Positions 1-11,292 of a stretch of 64,000 nucleotides of DNA are shown here, piece after piece. The position numbers and the translations under genes were made by a program. The notes under the pieces were generated by a model. It was not told the DNA's origin. It made no database searches and saw nothing but the letters and a program-made list of their open reading frames with translations. Location: the NCBI GenBank assembly GCA_023512835.1, contig CM042087.1, positions 53,174,765 through 53,238,764 on the forward strand, read 5' to 3'. The DNA is from Taxillus chinensis (lineage: Eukaryota; Streptophyta; Magnoliopsida; Santalales; Loranthaceae). The first letter of the stretch is position 1, and each line of letters opens with the position of its first letter.

Positions 1-632
1 TGCGGGTCCCACATATGGCTATCAAGGTAACAGGGGTACTTGGAGATTATGGCAAGGAAATTTCCAGGGAAGATGAGTTATTGGGGTTGGAATATGAATA
101 TTGTTTGGTGACGGGCCTTGTTTTCTTGTGATTTGATATCACTCAAACTGTAATAGAATGTGACACTACACTAGCACAAGCATACACTGATCATATAGTC
201 TTAGGGATTCATGTAATAGGGTATTGGAGATGGGGGAAATCACCTACTAGGCACTCGTGCTCACCCTACTTTATTTATATTATCTACAGGTAGAGGATAG
301 CTGTTGGAGCCGCAGCAGAGCTGTCAGGGCATCTTTATGTAGGGTTCACTTATGGACTTATTCGTTACCTTTGATTATCCGGTTATTTCTTTTTTTTTTT
401 CCAGACTTAGGTCTGTGACAGTTGTACAAACTTAGTTAGCTGGACTTCGAATATTATTTGTAGATATATATTTATTAATGACTTGTATGTTGCATTGGAT
501 TATTAAAAAGTACAACGCTACCCCCATTGTAGTATTGTACAGGGTTGTATCAATCACCAACCCCTCGACCCCGGGAGGGCGAGGGGAAGTCACGTTCCTA
601 ATTCCGTGGGTTTCGAATTTTGGGGCGTGACA
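1..632 (+). mobile_element. 3' part of a plus-strand gypsy-type LTR (family A)
   Basis: This is the last part of an LTR in plus orientation, ending in GGGGCGTGACA at 632. It aligns along its length with the end of the solo LTR at about 12,490-13,133: the same ATATGG-containing start, the same block around the phrase 'gtgacactacac', and the same closing segment (CACCAACCCC, GGGGAAGTC, then TGACA). The sequence after 632 (TGCCC at 633-637) is the interior of an oppositely oriented LTR. The simplest reading is therefore a nested insertion whose left end and left TSD lie outside the window. No coding sequence is visible. Family assignment rests on the LTR ends and is an inference. Confidence 0.7.
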
Positions 633-1035
633 TGCCCTTTTCTTTCACTGCCACGAAACCACGCATGTAAAGATGCTCCTTTTTTATTAAGAAAAAATTA
701 AATAAAATAAAACAAAACCCTTGTCTTGCATTGGATCGAACGGATTGTGGAGGCAAGAACGTATAGGATGCCGCCCCGTCATGGACACGCTAACCAGGTT
801 GTCATTCGACGGCCTAGTGTGTCGTCTTCGCCACGCCGAAGAAACCAGGCCAACCGGCCTGGTACGGGTAGAAATTAATAATAATTAATTAAAATATAAT
901 AAAAGGGATAACAGGTGCGAGGGCTCGTCCAAGGATTCAGAACCGGTCGAATCACGCCGCACTGACAATCGCCCAGCCGTATGTATATACACGTAAATGA
1001 ATATATTTATATAAATACATACATATCCAAACGTT

Positions 1036-1093
<58 letters not shown>

Positions 1094-1541
1094 CTAATAG
1101 TTTGTGTTCGTGCAATAGAATAACGAAGAATCAAGAATCACCTACCTCTTGCCTTCCGAAGGGATTAAACTCGCAAGAACGGTCTAGAATCGACGAAGAA
1201 CGATGAAGAACGCGAAGAACACTAAGAACTTTCCTCCTGACCGGCTAGGGTATCTCAAAACAAAGTTATAATAAATAATAAAACCCTCAAACCCTATTTT
1301 TAATTAAAATTCGTCCTCCTCTTTAATAATTTCCAAAAAGCCCACCTAAATTTTAATTTTCATTTATTAACCCTCAATTTAACTCCCAAAAATTACTAAA
1401 TAACCTCTGAAGGCTTCTGGACCTCAAATTAGGCCCAAATATTGTCAAAACGATTGTATTAATGGCCACATTCTCAAAATAACTTTTTTTAACATCAAAT
1501 ATAGATTGTAAGTTATGCTAACACATATACGAATCTTTACA
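633..1541 (-). mobile_element. Partial left (3') LTR of a minus-strand non-autonomous element
   Basis: This stretch repeats 8611-9484 almost base for base apart from a longer TA microsatellite, so it is the second LTR of the element whose other LTR ends at 9484. Read on the minus strand it starts TGTAAAGATTCG at 1541. Immediately outside, 1542-1553 (TCCTTCCCACCT on plus) is a polypurine tract on the minus strand, so this is the 3' LTR. Its distal part was split off by the plus-strand LTR that ends at 632 and should continue to the left of the window. Confidence 0.75.
1040..1090. repeat. (AT)n microsatellite in LTR
   Basis: Pure AT dinucleotide run of about 25 units. The same position in the sister LTR (9021-9037) has only about 8 units, so the tract has changed length since the two LTRs were copied. 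Confidence 0.9.
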
Positions 1542-1576
1542 TCCTTCCCACCTTAGAACTTTTCGTCCTCAAAAAG
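1542..1576 (-). promoter_or_regulatory. Polypurine tract and conserved upstream block of minus-strand element
   Basis: On the minus strand this reads GAGGACGAAAAG, then AGGTGGGAAGGA, then the LTR start TGTAAAG. The same block precedes the 3' LTR of the chromovirus (38,595-38,628) and, more loosely, the LTR at 47,660. In the chromovirus it overlaps the pol 3' end. Here it persists without any pol gene, which suggests it is kept as a cis-acting plus-strand priming signal. Confidence 0.65.
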
Positions 1577-4422
1577 CAACTGAATCAAATGTCACAACTA
1601 TCATCATAAGATGTCATAGACCTCGATATCCAACCAAGCCCACACCCATGTGAATATAATTATTGACACCTATTCTGACACACCCAAAACATCCTACAAA
1701 TTTATTAACCCACAAGCGCCGAGCTGATACAATATCTACCATAGACCGAAACTAGCATGTGCTCTTAATCAATAACTAATCACATGAATATAATTATGAG
1801 AAGAATATACAACAAACAAAATAACATAAAACAAACACACATGACACGATATCGGAAAAATCCTTACATTCTCTCCCCCTTAGGACTTTTCACCCCCCAA
1901 AAGACTAACCAGCGAACGGTCCTAACGATAGGGCAATGCTTAGTCCATCGGCCATGAGCCAGGACAATGCTTCAGGATATACCATTAACCATTACGAAGC
2001 AACAAGATATTTATAGATTTAAATTCCCGTGAACTAACAACGCATCCACTAACCATTTAACATAAGGAGAGGTTGGGGGGGGGGGGGGGTATCATCCTTC
2101 TATAAATTATTTATGATCCCTTGCCAACGCAACAAGGCTTAGATATTCGGGTAACACATCCTTAATTAAGTCGGTTGAAACACGAGATAACTCACCCAAC
2201 TCCAGGTGGTAACTCTAGACTACGGATAGTCATGGTAACAACAAGGTTAAATGGACACCTCAACATAGTTAAACCGACACCTCAACATAAATCACTGGAT
2301 CATAGTTGATACGATCACCTATTAAAATCCAATAACCAATTAAATTAACAGATTGCACCATACACAACCACTGCACGCCAAATACCCAATATCGAACCAC
2401 TACCAGTAACCCCTTGTAATTAATCCACTAAATGACCATCATAACGAATCATTAACGAAATAACACCATACTAACAACTCCACAACCGACCATACACTAC
2501 CTCAAAATTATTCCAAGTGGTGCCAACATCACCATCAAAACTAACCAATCTAATAGAACCCAAAACAATAAGGATTAACATTATAACCCAAAAATCCATC
2601 AAAGCACTATCAGCTTAGATCAACAGGGGTAAACGCACCACCTCAATTAAATATTTCATTACCAAAGTCCAACAACCTACCCTCATATAACTAATATTCC
2701 CCAACAACCACAACAAGTACACAATGCTTTATGAGTCATGACCGCATATTAAAAACACATATCGGTCATACAACAATCACAGATAAAAAAAAACCAAACA
2801 AAACAACATCAAAATATCAACAATTATGTGAATAACATATACTCCCATGTAGGGGAAGAAAGGTCGCACCCTAATAGGCTCCAGCAAACAATGTAAGATG
2901 TCATTGAATTACAACCAAGTCCCCTTACAGAGAGGACTCCACAAACAAGCAACAAACTCGGCTACCACAATAACACGTCATACTAACATCACCAAAGGAA
3001 AGCTCATCAAGCTAATCCCACCATAAACCGTTCACCAGTTCCACATCATCATGCTTACCACCAATCAATCCAGCCAAACGATCAATAAACAAGTTCCATC
3101 CTAGTTTCACCACACAAAATAATAATGTATGTAACTAACAACTAACCAGTCAAAGTGAAACAAGCCAACAATAAGAAATACTATCATTGTTACACTCGAG
3201 ACATAGATACACAACATGGTACACATCTCAATCACACATCATAATAAATAAACAAGGTTAAAAACAACATTTATAATTAAGACAACCAAGCAAGCACAAT
3301 CACAACCCACGGCCACACAAAGCTACCAAAATCACACCACACACGGACTACCATAACCACAGCCACGCGCAGGCTCCATAGCCACACATGCTCCCACAAT
3401 TCCAGGATAGCACACTCTCAAGCACAAGACAATAATATGCATTCACATTACATCAAATAACACATGTAGTCGTATCACACAACTATACCCTAAAACAGGG
3501 CAAAAGTCCACACAACATGTTATTTGCACGCCATATCATATGAAGAATATCCAAACAATCATACAATGTGGTAATCCACATTGACATCAATCGACATGAA
3601 TCACAATAATATTTAATACAGAGTCGGTCATCATTATTTATTCATTTATTTACTATTGTTACTAATGTTGTAAGTATATTATTTATGATTATTTTTTTTC
3701 TTTATTAGTTTTATTGTACATTTACCATTCTTATCAATAACCCGGTTACACGCACCAACATAGTCCACCACAAGCCAACACCACACAAGGTGCATGCAAC
3801 CAACAATGAGCAACTACTCAAAAACAAGCAAGCCAACAACCCATTAATATTTACACAATTATAATGGCAATCGAGTCAAGGAAAAAGGCATACCCAACAA
3901 TACTCAACACTATTCACTAACATTCAACCAAAATCTTATATGGCATTTCAACTGACTAGTAGCATTTAACCAAGTCAACATACGACGACTGAAAAATCAA
4001 TATACAGATTCAACATTTAACTATACCTTAAAGTCATAAGAAATATAGCTCCCATTATTTTTCAGATTATTTAATCACCTTTTAAATCATCTACTCATTA
4101 ACATTTTTGAAACGACAAGTTATTAAAATATTTTATCGAAAGGATATGAATTTTCCACTCCCATTCCAAAATACTATGTCATCACTATCTCCCCCACTCA
4201 TTGGCACGCCTACCCTTCAATTGCCTTAAAACAAAAATAAACTATTATTGAATCTACCAATCTCATCATGGTTTTCTCATAATATTTAAGCCTAATATCT
4301 GATCAGTATATATTGCTAGTCATAACAGGTTGTTAGTTTATGCCGTATTATTATATTCACTACACTATTTAATCCTTGAATATTTTATTCCATCGTTTAC
4401 CATTGTTGTACTTCATGTTTTA

Positions 4423-5803
4423 TGTTGGATCAAACCCAGAATTTGGATAATGCTGATAAAACCTTATGTAATTTGATCTGAGATCTCTTGTGTTTATTTG
4501 ATCGTTGTAGAAGATATGTTATTAATCCAGGAGATACACTCGTGAGAGCAAAGCTAAGGACAGGATACATAATCCTGATCCGGACAAGAGTGAGTGTCGT
4601 CAAACACTTGGTAAATAACCAAGTCATCAATACATACGGAATTAGGAACATTCGTGCGGACTAAGAACTTAAAAGCTACGGATTGCGGAATATGTTCTTA
4701 AGTACCTCAAACGGACGTAGTCAAACTAATACGGAGTAAGGAAGTATTGATGCGGAATAAGGATCCAAGCCTTTATTCGCACGGAGTAAGGAAATTAGAT
4801 GCGGAGTAAGGAATCCGGACAACTTACTCATACGGAGTAAGGAAGCGCTAGTACGGAGTAAGCACTCCGATCCCTTAGACTCGCCCGGAGTAAGGAACTT
4901 ACATACGGAGTAAGGAACTTACATATGGAGTAAGGAATTTACATACGGAGTAAGGAACTTACATACGGAGTAAGGAAGCACTGATACGGAATAAGTCATC
5001 CAACTTTTCAAGACTCGCCCGGAGTAAGGAACTTACATACGGAGTAAGGAATTTACATACGGAGTAAGGAAGCGCTGACACGGACTAAGGATTCCAGTAC
5101 TAAACAGATACGGAGTAAGCAACCACTGACACGGAGTAAGGTTCCGAGCTTCGTTAGCAACGGAGTAAGGAGAATTACACCGGACCAAGAAGATACTACT
5201 TCAACTCACCGCATTTAAAGTTATCAGCTCGTGGCGTCCCGATGTAAGACAAATTTATTGAGAACCTGAAGAATCTTACACGTGGATCATCCGGATATGT
5301 GGACACAACCTGAATTGTATTTGGAAACTCACAAACGAACTTATACTCTTCAAACCCAAGATCTTGAGCTCCACAAACCGCAGCGGTCAAGACAGAGAGA
5401 ATACCGAGGGATAGTTAGTGCTGAACGCATTCCGGAACTACAAGTTCCAAGGTTGTCTTTTAGGAATGTTTTGTATAAATATTCATACTTGTACATTTGT
5501 GTAAATGAGCGCGCATGTGCATTTGTAAGCAAAGATTAACCCTGTGTATGCACAAGCGGCTTTAATTTTGGGAGATAGAATTTGGCTTGTGTGTGAGTTC
5601 ATTTGTAAACAGAGTGTAAGAGAGTCTTGCTTCTATTTTGTTGTATTTATCTTGTGATAATAAAACAAAATACTTCTACTATCTGGTTATCTTTCGCAGT
5701 GATTCTATCACTTAACTAGATAAGTGTTTGTGTCTTAAGAGAAAGAAAAAGAGTTTCGATAAGAGCCTATTCCCCCCCCCCCCTAGGGTCCAAGGGACCA
5801 TCA
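4423..5803 (+). mobile_element. Solo LTR, copia-like, with 5 bp TSD TTTTA
   Basis: The 1381 bp unit begins TGTTGG and ends CCATCA (one mismatch from a perfect inverted CCAACA). It is flanked by TTTTA at 4418-4422 and 5804-5808. No internal retrotransposon sequence is present, so it is a solo LTR left by LTR-LTR recombination, or a very short element. The stretch ending CTATTCCCCC and CTAGGGTCC resembles the 3' ends of plant Ty1/copia LTRs; that placement comes from recall of the family. The TSD is AT-rich, so chance agreement cannot be excluded, but TG..CA ends, the inverted termini and the TSD occur together. It sits inside the internal region of the 633-9484 element. Confidence 0.6.
4640..5190 (+). 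repeat. Degenerate short tandem repeat, core CGGAGTAAGG
   Basis: The core ACGGAGTAAGGAA recurs about 18-20 times with variable spacers, the clearest being ACTTACATACGGAGTAAGGA around 4895-5060. It occupies the middle of the copia-like LTR. Related motifs appear at 24,430-24,540 and 30,780-31,340. Confidence 0.8.
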
Positions 5804-6944
5804 TTTTACTTTTATTAAGTTACATTTTTCCAACCATCCAATCCTTTTGTTACTACTTTATATACCACACGTTAAACAAACATGATACATCAATTCACAT
5901 CATAGGGAAAACAATCATGACCCGTAAGTCCATAACAAGTAAACAAGTAGACTTTAACACCCTTTTCAAGAGATAATTACAAATTACTTTACCTCACTTG
6001 TGACCCCATACGATTTTTTTTAAATATTAATTCTCTCAATTCATATACCCATCAATTTAATTCCATAAATTCACGCTAAGTAAATCTCACACACATTTTT
6101 TTAAATAATTAACTCTCACCAAAATAAATTAATCATATCTCCACATGCAAAAGCTCTTCTCCCCAAAATTTCCTTAGTCCAAAAATTAATATTAAAATAG
6201 ATAAATAAATAAACAGTAAAAATTCACCAAATTAATATTAGTTCTATAAAATAATTAAAAACATGGTAAAATAAGAAATTTGGAAGAGAATTTTAAAAAA
6301 ATGGATTAAATTATCCCACATAATCCAAATCACTCAAAGTACATTTTAAATTTTATCTAAAATTGCACTTTTAAAAAAATTACACTAAAAGCTCAAAATA
6401 CCGATGAATAAAATTTTTGCAATTAAAATAATCAATTAAGTTCAAATTATTGCACAAATATTTGTCATAAAGCACAAATAAAATGCAATTATCACTCCCA
6501 AGTAGTGACCCTTAAGTCTACACCACATAGAACTCATAAGTCCCAACTGTCATCCATGGGACATTGCCCCCTTCCTATACACTTCCATCAAGCAATCACC
6601 CATAACAAGCATGACCTAATAGGTCCTCATCATATCACAGTGGGGTTCTTTTTCCCCCGAAATCTATTACATTTGCCCAATCATTTAACTGGCTACCTAA
6701 GCCATCGAACAATTGGTAGGGTTCATATTTCCCCTACCACATCATCATAATAACATCAAGTGAAAGATAATACTATAGCATATTGTACTTAAATCAGCTC
6801 AAAACAATACAGGTCAGTCCAAAATAATGTAAGTCATTAACAAGCAACTACGCAAATCATTCCAAGCAATTTCAAGAAATTTCACAACTATAAAGTTAAA
6901 CATCATCAGAGTATCACGCTCAACCAATTCTAGTGCCCTAAATG

Positions 6945-7137
6945 TACAAGCAATGTCATGTCATGTATGCACCTATCTCAATGCATCCTATGATGATCTG
7001 ACTAACACTAAGGTAACCAAGGACACCATTAAGGACTGTGTTGATCAGGCACCCTCCCTAATGTCTCCCAAGCTCCAAAGTTTCAATCAACCACCCTACT
7101 ATGCTAGGTCCAGGAAACCGATCGCTCGATACCAACT
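6945..7137 (-). promoter_or_regulatory. 5' leader of the non-autonomous element, conserved with the autonomous chromovirus
   Basis: On the plus strand this contains 'ggactgtgttgatcaggc', 'accctccctaatg' and 'ctaggtccaggaaacc', ending in the primer-binding site. The chromovirus leader at about 43,880-44,061 has the same words in the same order (GGACTGCGTTGATCAGGC, GCCCTCCCTA, CTAGGTCCGC). A coding-free element sharing its leader with an autonomous one is expected where the leader holds packaging or priming signals; that role is inferred. Confidence 0.6.
7122..7134 (-). promoter_or_regulatory. Primer-binding site (initiator Met tRNA type, degenerate)
   Basis: The minus strand reads TGGTATCGAGCGA, three bases inside the right LTR edge. 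The 3' end of plant initiator-Met tRNA calls for TGGTATCAGAGC, so the first seven bases match and the rest is close. Its position fixes 7138-9484 as the 5' LTR. Confidence 0.65.
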
Positions 7138-9484
7138 TGTCACGCCCCCAAATCCCAGGAAGGACCGGAACTAAGAGTGTGACTTCTCCATGCCCGCACC
7201 CGAAGGGTCAAGGGGTTGGTGACTAGCACCGATATGGACTACACATCGGGTGCTGTCCAAGATAAACCTGTACATTCATACATCAGGGGTATTCCTGTAC
7301 ATTCCCACATGCTATGAAGTTAAGGAAAATAATTTATTAATAACAGAGTCATGCTATAATTCCAATACAACTTCCACGGACCCTCGTCCAGGATATTTAA
7401 ATAATAAAATCAATCATGTTTTACAAAATCCATAAACCAAGTTATTACAAAATTTAAAACAAACAAAAAATTAGCTTTGGACCAGCCTCTAGCGAATGAG
7501 TCGATACCTGAAACATGTCAACAAAGTAAGGGTGAGCACAAATGCCCGATGGGTGATCTCCATCTCCTCACCATCCTATAACATGAATTCCTAAGTCTAC
7601 ATGATCGGTGTATGCTTGTGCCAGTATAGTGTCCTACTTTATCACAATAAGCTTACATTCAATCACAAAATATAATATCACACACATTACATTTCATTCA
7701 TTAAGGGTACACACCAAACAATCCAACCACCAGGAGATTCCCACATCCGGCTCCAAGGATCCCGATCATTACCAGGATAGCCATATGTGGGACCTGTGGT
7801 GTCCCTAACGATAACCTGCCACATATGGGACCTCGGTTAACCGCCACATAGGGGACCTGTGGCCTCTTGCCAGCCTTATGTGGGACCTACGGTTAACCCA
7901 ACCAACTCCACCACCAATTCTACATATAATCAATAAATAGAATATTCCAACAGTCAAAATTCAATACAACGACCTTACAAAATATTTAATTCATCAATCC
8001 GGCGCTAACCACATATAATATATATATATATATATAGATATACATACATATATAAATATTCATCAAATATCCAACACCTTAAATATCAATTAAGTAATAT
8101 TAAGCTACGTACAAGTAACATTTAAATGCCAAATTTCTAACATTGAAATACAAACAATATTTCTAGTGTTAGACTATAAATATCAAGCCACAAACAATGT
8201 TTCTAATATCAAACTATTAATGTCAAGCCTTCGACAATATTTTAGATGATAAATTAATAATATCAAGCTTCAAGTAATACTTCATATTATTAAACTATAA
8301 TATCAAACCCATGAACTATTTTCATTATTAAACTAACAATATCACAATTCTTGTTTGACTTTGCTATTGGAATGGTATCAATGAATATGTTATTTTTTTA
8401 CTACTAAATCAAATTAAATTAAATTTATTTATATATCTTGATAATTATCAAAACACACATATATAATACCATGCACGACTTCATAATAATGCACGGATTT
8501 AATGTACGAAATTATTACCCACATATATTAACTATTGACACACACGACTTAATTCCCATAATCAATTAAGCCCTCCTTTTAAAAAAAAATCGGACACTAA
8601 AAAAAAAAGATGCCCCTTTTCTTTCATTGCCACGAAACCACGCATGTAAAGATGCTCCTTTTTTTATTAAGAAAAAATTAAATAAAATAAAACAAAACCC
8701 TTGTCTTGCATTGGATCGAACGGATTGTGGAGGCGAACGTATAGGCTGCCACCCCCCGTCATGGAGACGCTAACCAAGTCGTCATTCGATAGCCTGGTGT
8801 CTTTCTTCGCCACGCGGAAGAAAAACCAAGCCAACTGGCCTGGTATGGGTAAAAATTAATAATAACTAATTAGAATATGATAAAAGGGATAACAGGTGCG
8901 ATGGCTCGTCCAAGGATTCGGAACCGGTCGAATTACGCCGCACCGACAATCACCCAGCCGTATGTATATACACGTAAATGAATATATTTATATAAATACA
9001 TACATAGCCAAATGTTTATGTATATATATATATATATTATAATAGTTTGTGTTCGTGCAATAGAATAACGAGGAATCAAGAATCACCTACCTCTTGCCTT
9101 CCGAATGGAATAAACTCGCAAGAACGGTCTAGAATCGGCGAAGAACGATGAAGAACGCGAAGAACACTAAGAACTCTCCTCCGACGGCTAGGGTTTCTCA
9201 AAACAAAGTTATAATAAATAATAAAACCCCCAAACCCTATTTTTAATTAAAATTCGTCCTCCTCTTTAATAATTTCCAAAAAGCCCTCCTAAATTTTAAT
9301 TTTCATTTATTAACCCTCAATTTAACTCCCAAAAATTACTAAATAACCCCCTGAAGGCTTTTAGACCTCAAATTAGGCCCAAATATTGTCAAAACGATCG
9401 TATTAATGGTCACATTCTCAAAATAACTTTCTTAACATCAAATATGGATTATAAGTTATGCTAACACAAATACGGATCCTTACA
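7138..9484 (-). mobile_element. Right (5') LTR of the minus-strand non-autonomous element
   Basis: This 2347 bp LTR is TGTCACGCC...TTACA on the plus strand. On the minus strand it starts TGTAAGGATCCG and ends GGGGGCGTGACA. The inner part (8611-9484) repeats 633-1541. Between 7790 and 7900 there are four copies of a sub-repeat around CCACATATGGGACCT, also seen in the solo LTR at about 12,410-12,500, which ties the two LTRs to one family. A splice-donor-like block lies at 9079-9096 on the minus strand. The plus strand directly after 9484 is Athila-like gag, so the element inserted into an Athila element. Confidence 0.8.
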
Positions 9485-10910
9485 TGAGCAATATATGGTG
9501 AATCTTGCAACAAGAGGTGCTTTGACGACCAAGACAACAAAGGAAGCACAATCCATAATAGAAGAACTAACTAAGGAACAAAGCCAATGGCCATCTAGAA
9601 GAGTGGTAGCAAAGAAGCCTGGCTTAATAGAAGTGGATAATTCAATAATGTTGAATGCCAAATTTTGAAGCTCTCACCAAGCAAGTAGAAAAATTGAATG
9701 TTCGGCGTGTAGCAATAGTGAATAATTCTTGGCAAGAGTGTGGAGAGGTACATTAACTAAATGAGTGCCCATTAAGAACTTATGGAGGAACAATGGAGGG
9801 TTGTTCAATTAATTCGGGAGAAGAGGTTAACTACATTGTTAATCAAAACAGACCACGAATAATCCATTTTCTAATACTTACAACCCTGGATGGAAAAGTC
9901 ACCCAAACTTCTCATGTGGTGGACAAAATGCTCGGCAAGGTAATCGAGAATGGTGGAAATGTAGTACCAACACGGAACAACCAGAATAATTTACAATTTA
10001 ACAAGCGATTACAACCCAAACCACAAGGAGTTGGATATGGGGAAAAGAAAAAGTATAACTGGAGTTTGCAATTGAAAAGATAGCATCTAAGATTGAGCAG
10101 AGATTGAACAAGATAGAAACGATATTGGTGGTCGATTTGACAAACTTGAGACACATAATAGGAAGTTGGATACTCAAATTACAAAGATAACAAATGCTCT
10201 TACTACAAGAAATCCAAGTGAACTTCCTAGTAAAACCGAGGCAAATCCAAGAGAGTATGTACAAGTTGTCATATTAATAAGTGGAAAGGAACTACGAGAA
10301 AGAAAAGTTCCTTAAAGTTGAGGAAGGAAGTCATGATAAACAAGGTTGAAAGTAATCCTAGTTTTGAGAATGGAAAAGAGGAGAAGAAAGAGAACAATGT
10401 AAAAGTTCCTAAAGTGGTGAAGAAATATGCTCCACCTATACCTTTTCCTCAAAGACTAAAACAGAGGAAGAGAGATGAGCAATACCAGAGTTTCATTGAG
10501 CATCTTAAGGAATTAAAGTTTACCGTTCCGTTTTTAGAAGCTATAGTTCAAATGCCTTCATATTCAAAGTATTAGAAGGAAATGTTGAGCAATAAGCGAG
10601 AAGATTGAAGAGAAGGGAACAATTGTACTTACAAAGGAGTGTAGTGTAATCATTCGAGAGGAAGTTACCATAGAAAATGGGAGATCTAGGAAGTTTTCTA
10701 TACCCTGTACCATTGGGAATGCTATATTTGATTCAGCTCTCTGTGACTTAGGAGCTAGTGTTAGTCTTATTCCATCATCAGTGTGCAGCAAGCTTGAGCT
10801 TGGGAACTTACAGCCCACATTAGTGACTTTGCAGCTTGCAGACAAGTCTATTAAGTATGCAGCTGGAATTATTGAGAATGCACCTTTATAAATTTAGAAT
10901 TTTATTGTGC
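9485..10910 (+). pseudogene. Athila-like gag C-terminus and protease remnant
   Basis: Translated pieces match Athila-type gag-pro in the expected order. They include a gag segment with KEAQSIIEELTKEQSQWPSR near 9540, an NNPFSNTYNPGWKSHPNFS word near 9860 (in a different frame from the longest local ORF), FPQRLKQRKRDEQYQSFIEH near 10,450, and the protease block FSIPCTIGNAIFDSALCDLG followed by ASVSLIPSSV near 10,700. CDLGAS is the usual Athila/Tat form of the aspartic protease active site. Frames change several times and stops interrupt the reading, so it is dead. The 5' half is missing because the 633-9484 element inserted here, and the protease is cut at 10,915 by a solo LTR and resumes at 13,139. 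Confidence 0.75.
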
Positions 10911-10915
10911 CTATT

Positions 10916-11255
10916 TGTAAGGACCCGTACCTGTGTGAGGTTAAAAGTTAGGACCATATAGAGTTTGGAATACCTATCCGCCAGCGTGGCCTTAGCGTTA
11001 GCATTTTGGGTTATTATTATTATTAATATGGTGATTTTTAATTATTTTAATATGTTGTTATTAAAGTGGTAATATTATTAATATAATTATTTAAGTATTT
11101 TAGTGATTATTATTAAAATAATCAATATTATGATTATTATTATTGATGCAATTATTGGATTTATTATTATTATGGAATTATTAAGAATATAAGTATTTTA
11201 ATAATTAGACTTTGTTAATACTGTGTTGTTATTATTATTAGTATAACTGCATAGT

Positions 11256-11292
<37 letters not shown>

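Larger units (their letters stand above)
1542..7137 (-). mobile_element. Non-coding internal region of a non-autonomous LTR element (LARD-like)
   Basis: This lies between the two LTRs (633-1541 and 7138-9484). It opens with a polypurine tract next to the left LTR and closes with a primer-binding site next to the right LTR, so the element runs on the minus strand. Once the nested copia-like LTR (4423-5803) is discounted, about 4.2 kb remains. It is rich in A and C on the plus strand, and no gag or pol motif is visible in any frame. Long internal regions without coding capacity between intact cis-signals are typical of LARD-type elements that depend on an autonomous partner. A poly-G run lies at 2075-2089. 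It could also be a coding element decayed beyond recognition, but the retained signals argue against that. Confidence 0.6.

Noticed and set aside
952..1134. Open frame of alternating Tyr-Ile
   Set aside because: It is the (AT)n microsatellite translated; the same applies to the frames at 48,737-49,040.
4640..5190. CRISPR-like array of short repeats
   Set aside because: Repeats are 10-20 bp, degenerate and unevenly spaced, spacers repeat each other, and the context is a plant LTR with no cas genes.
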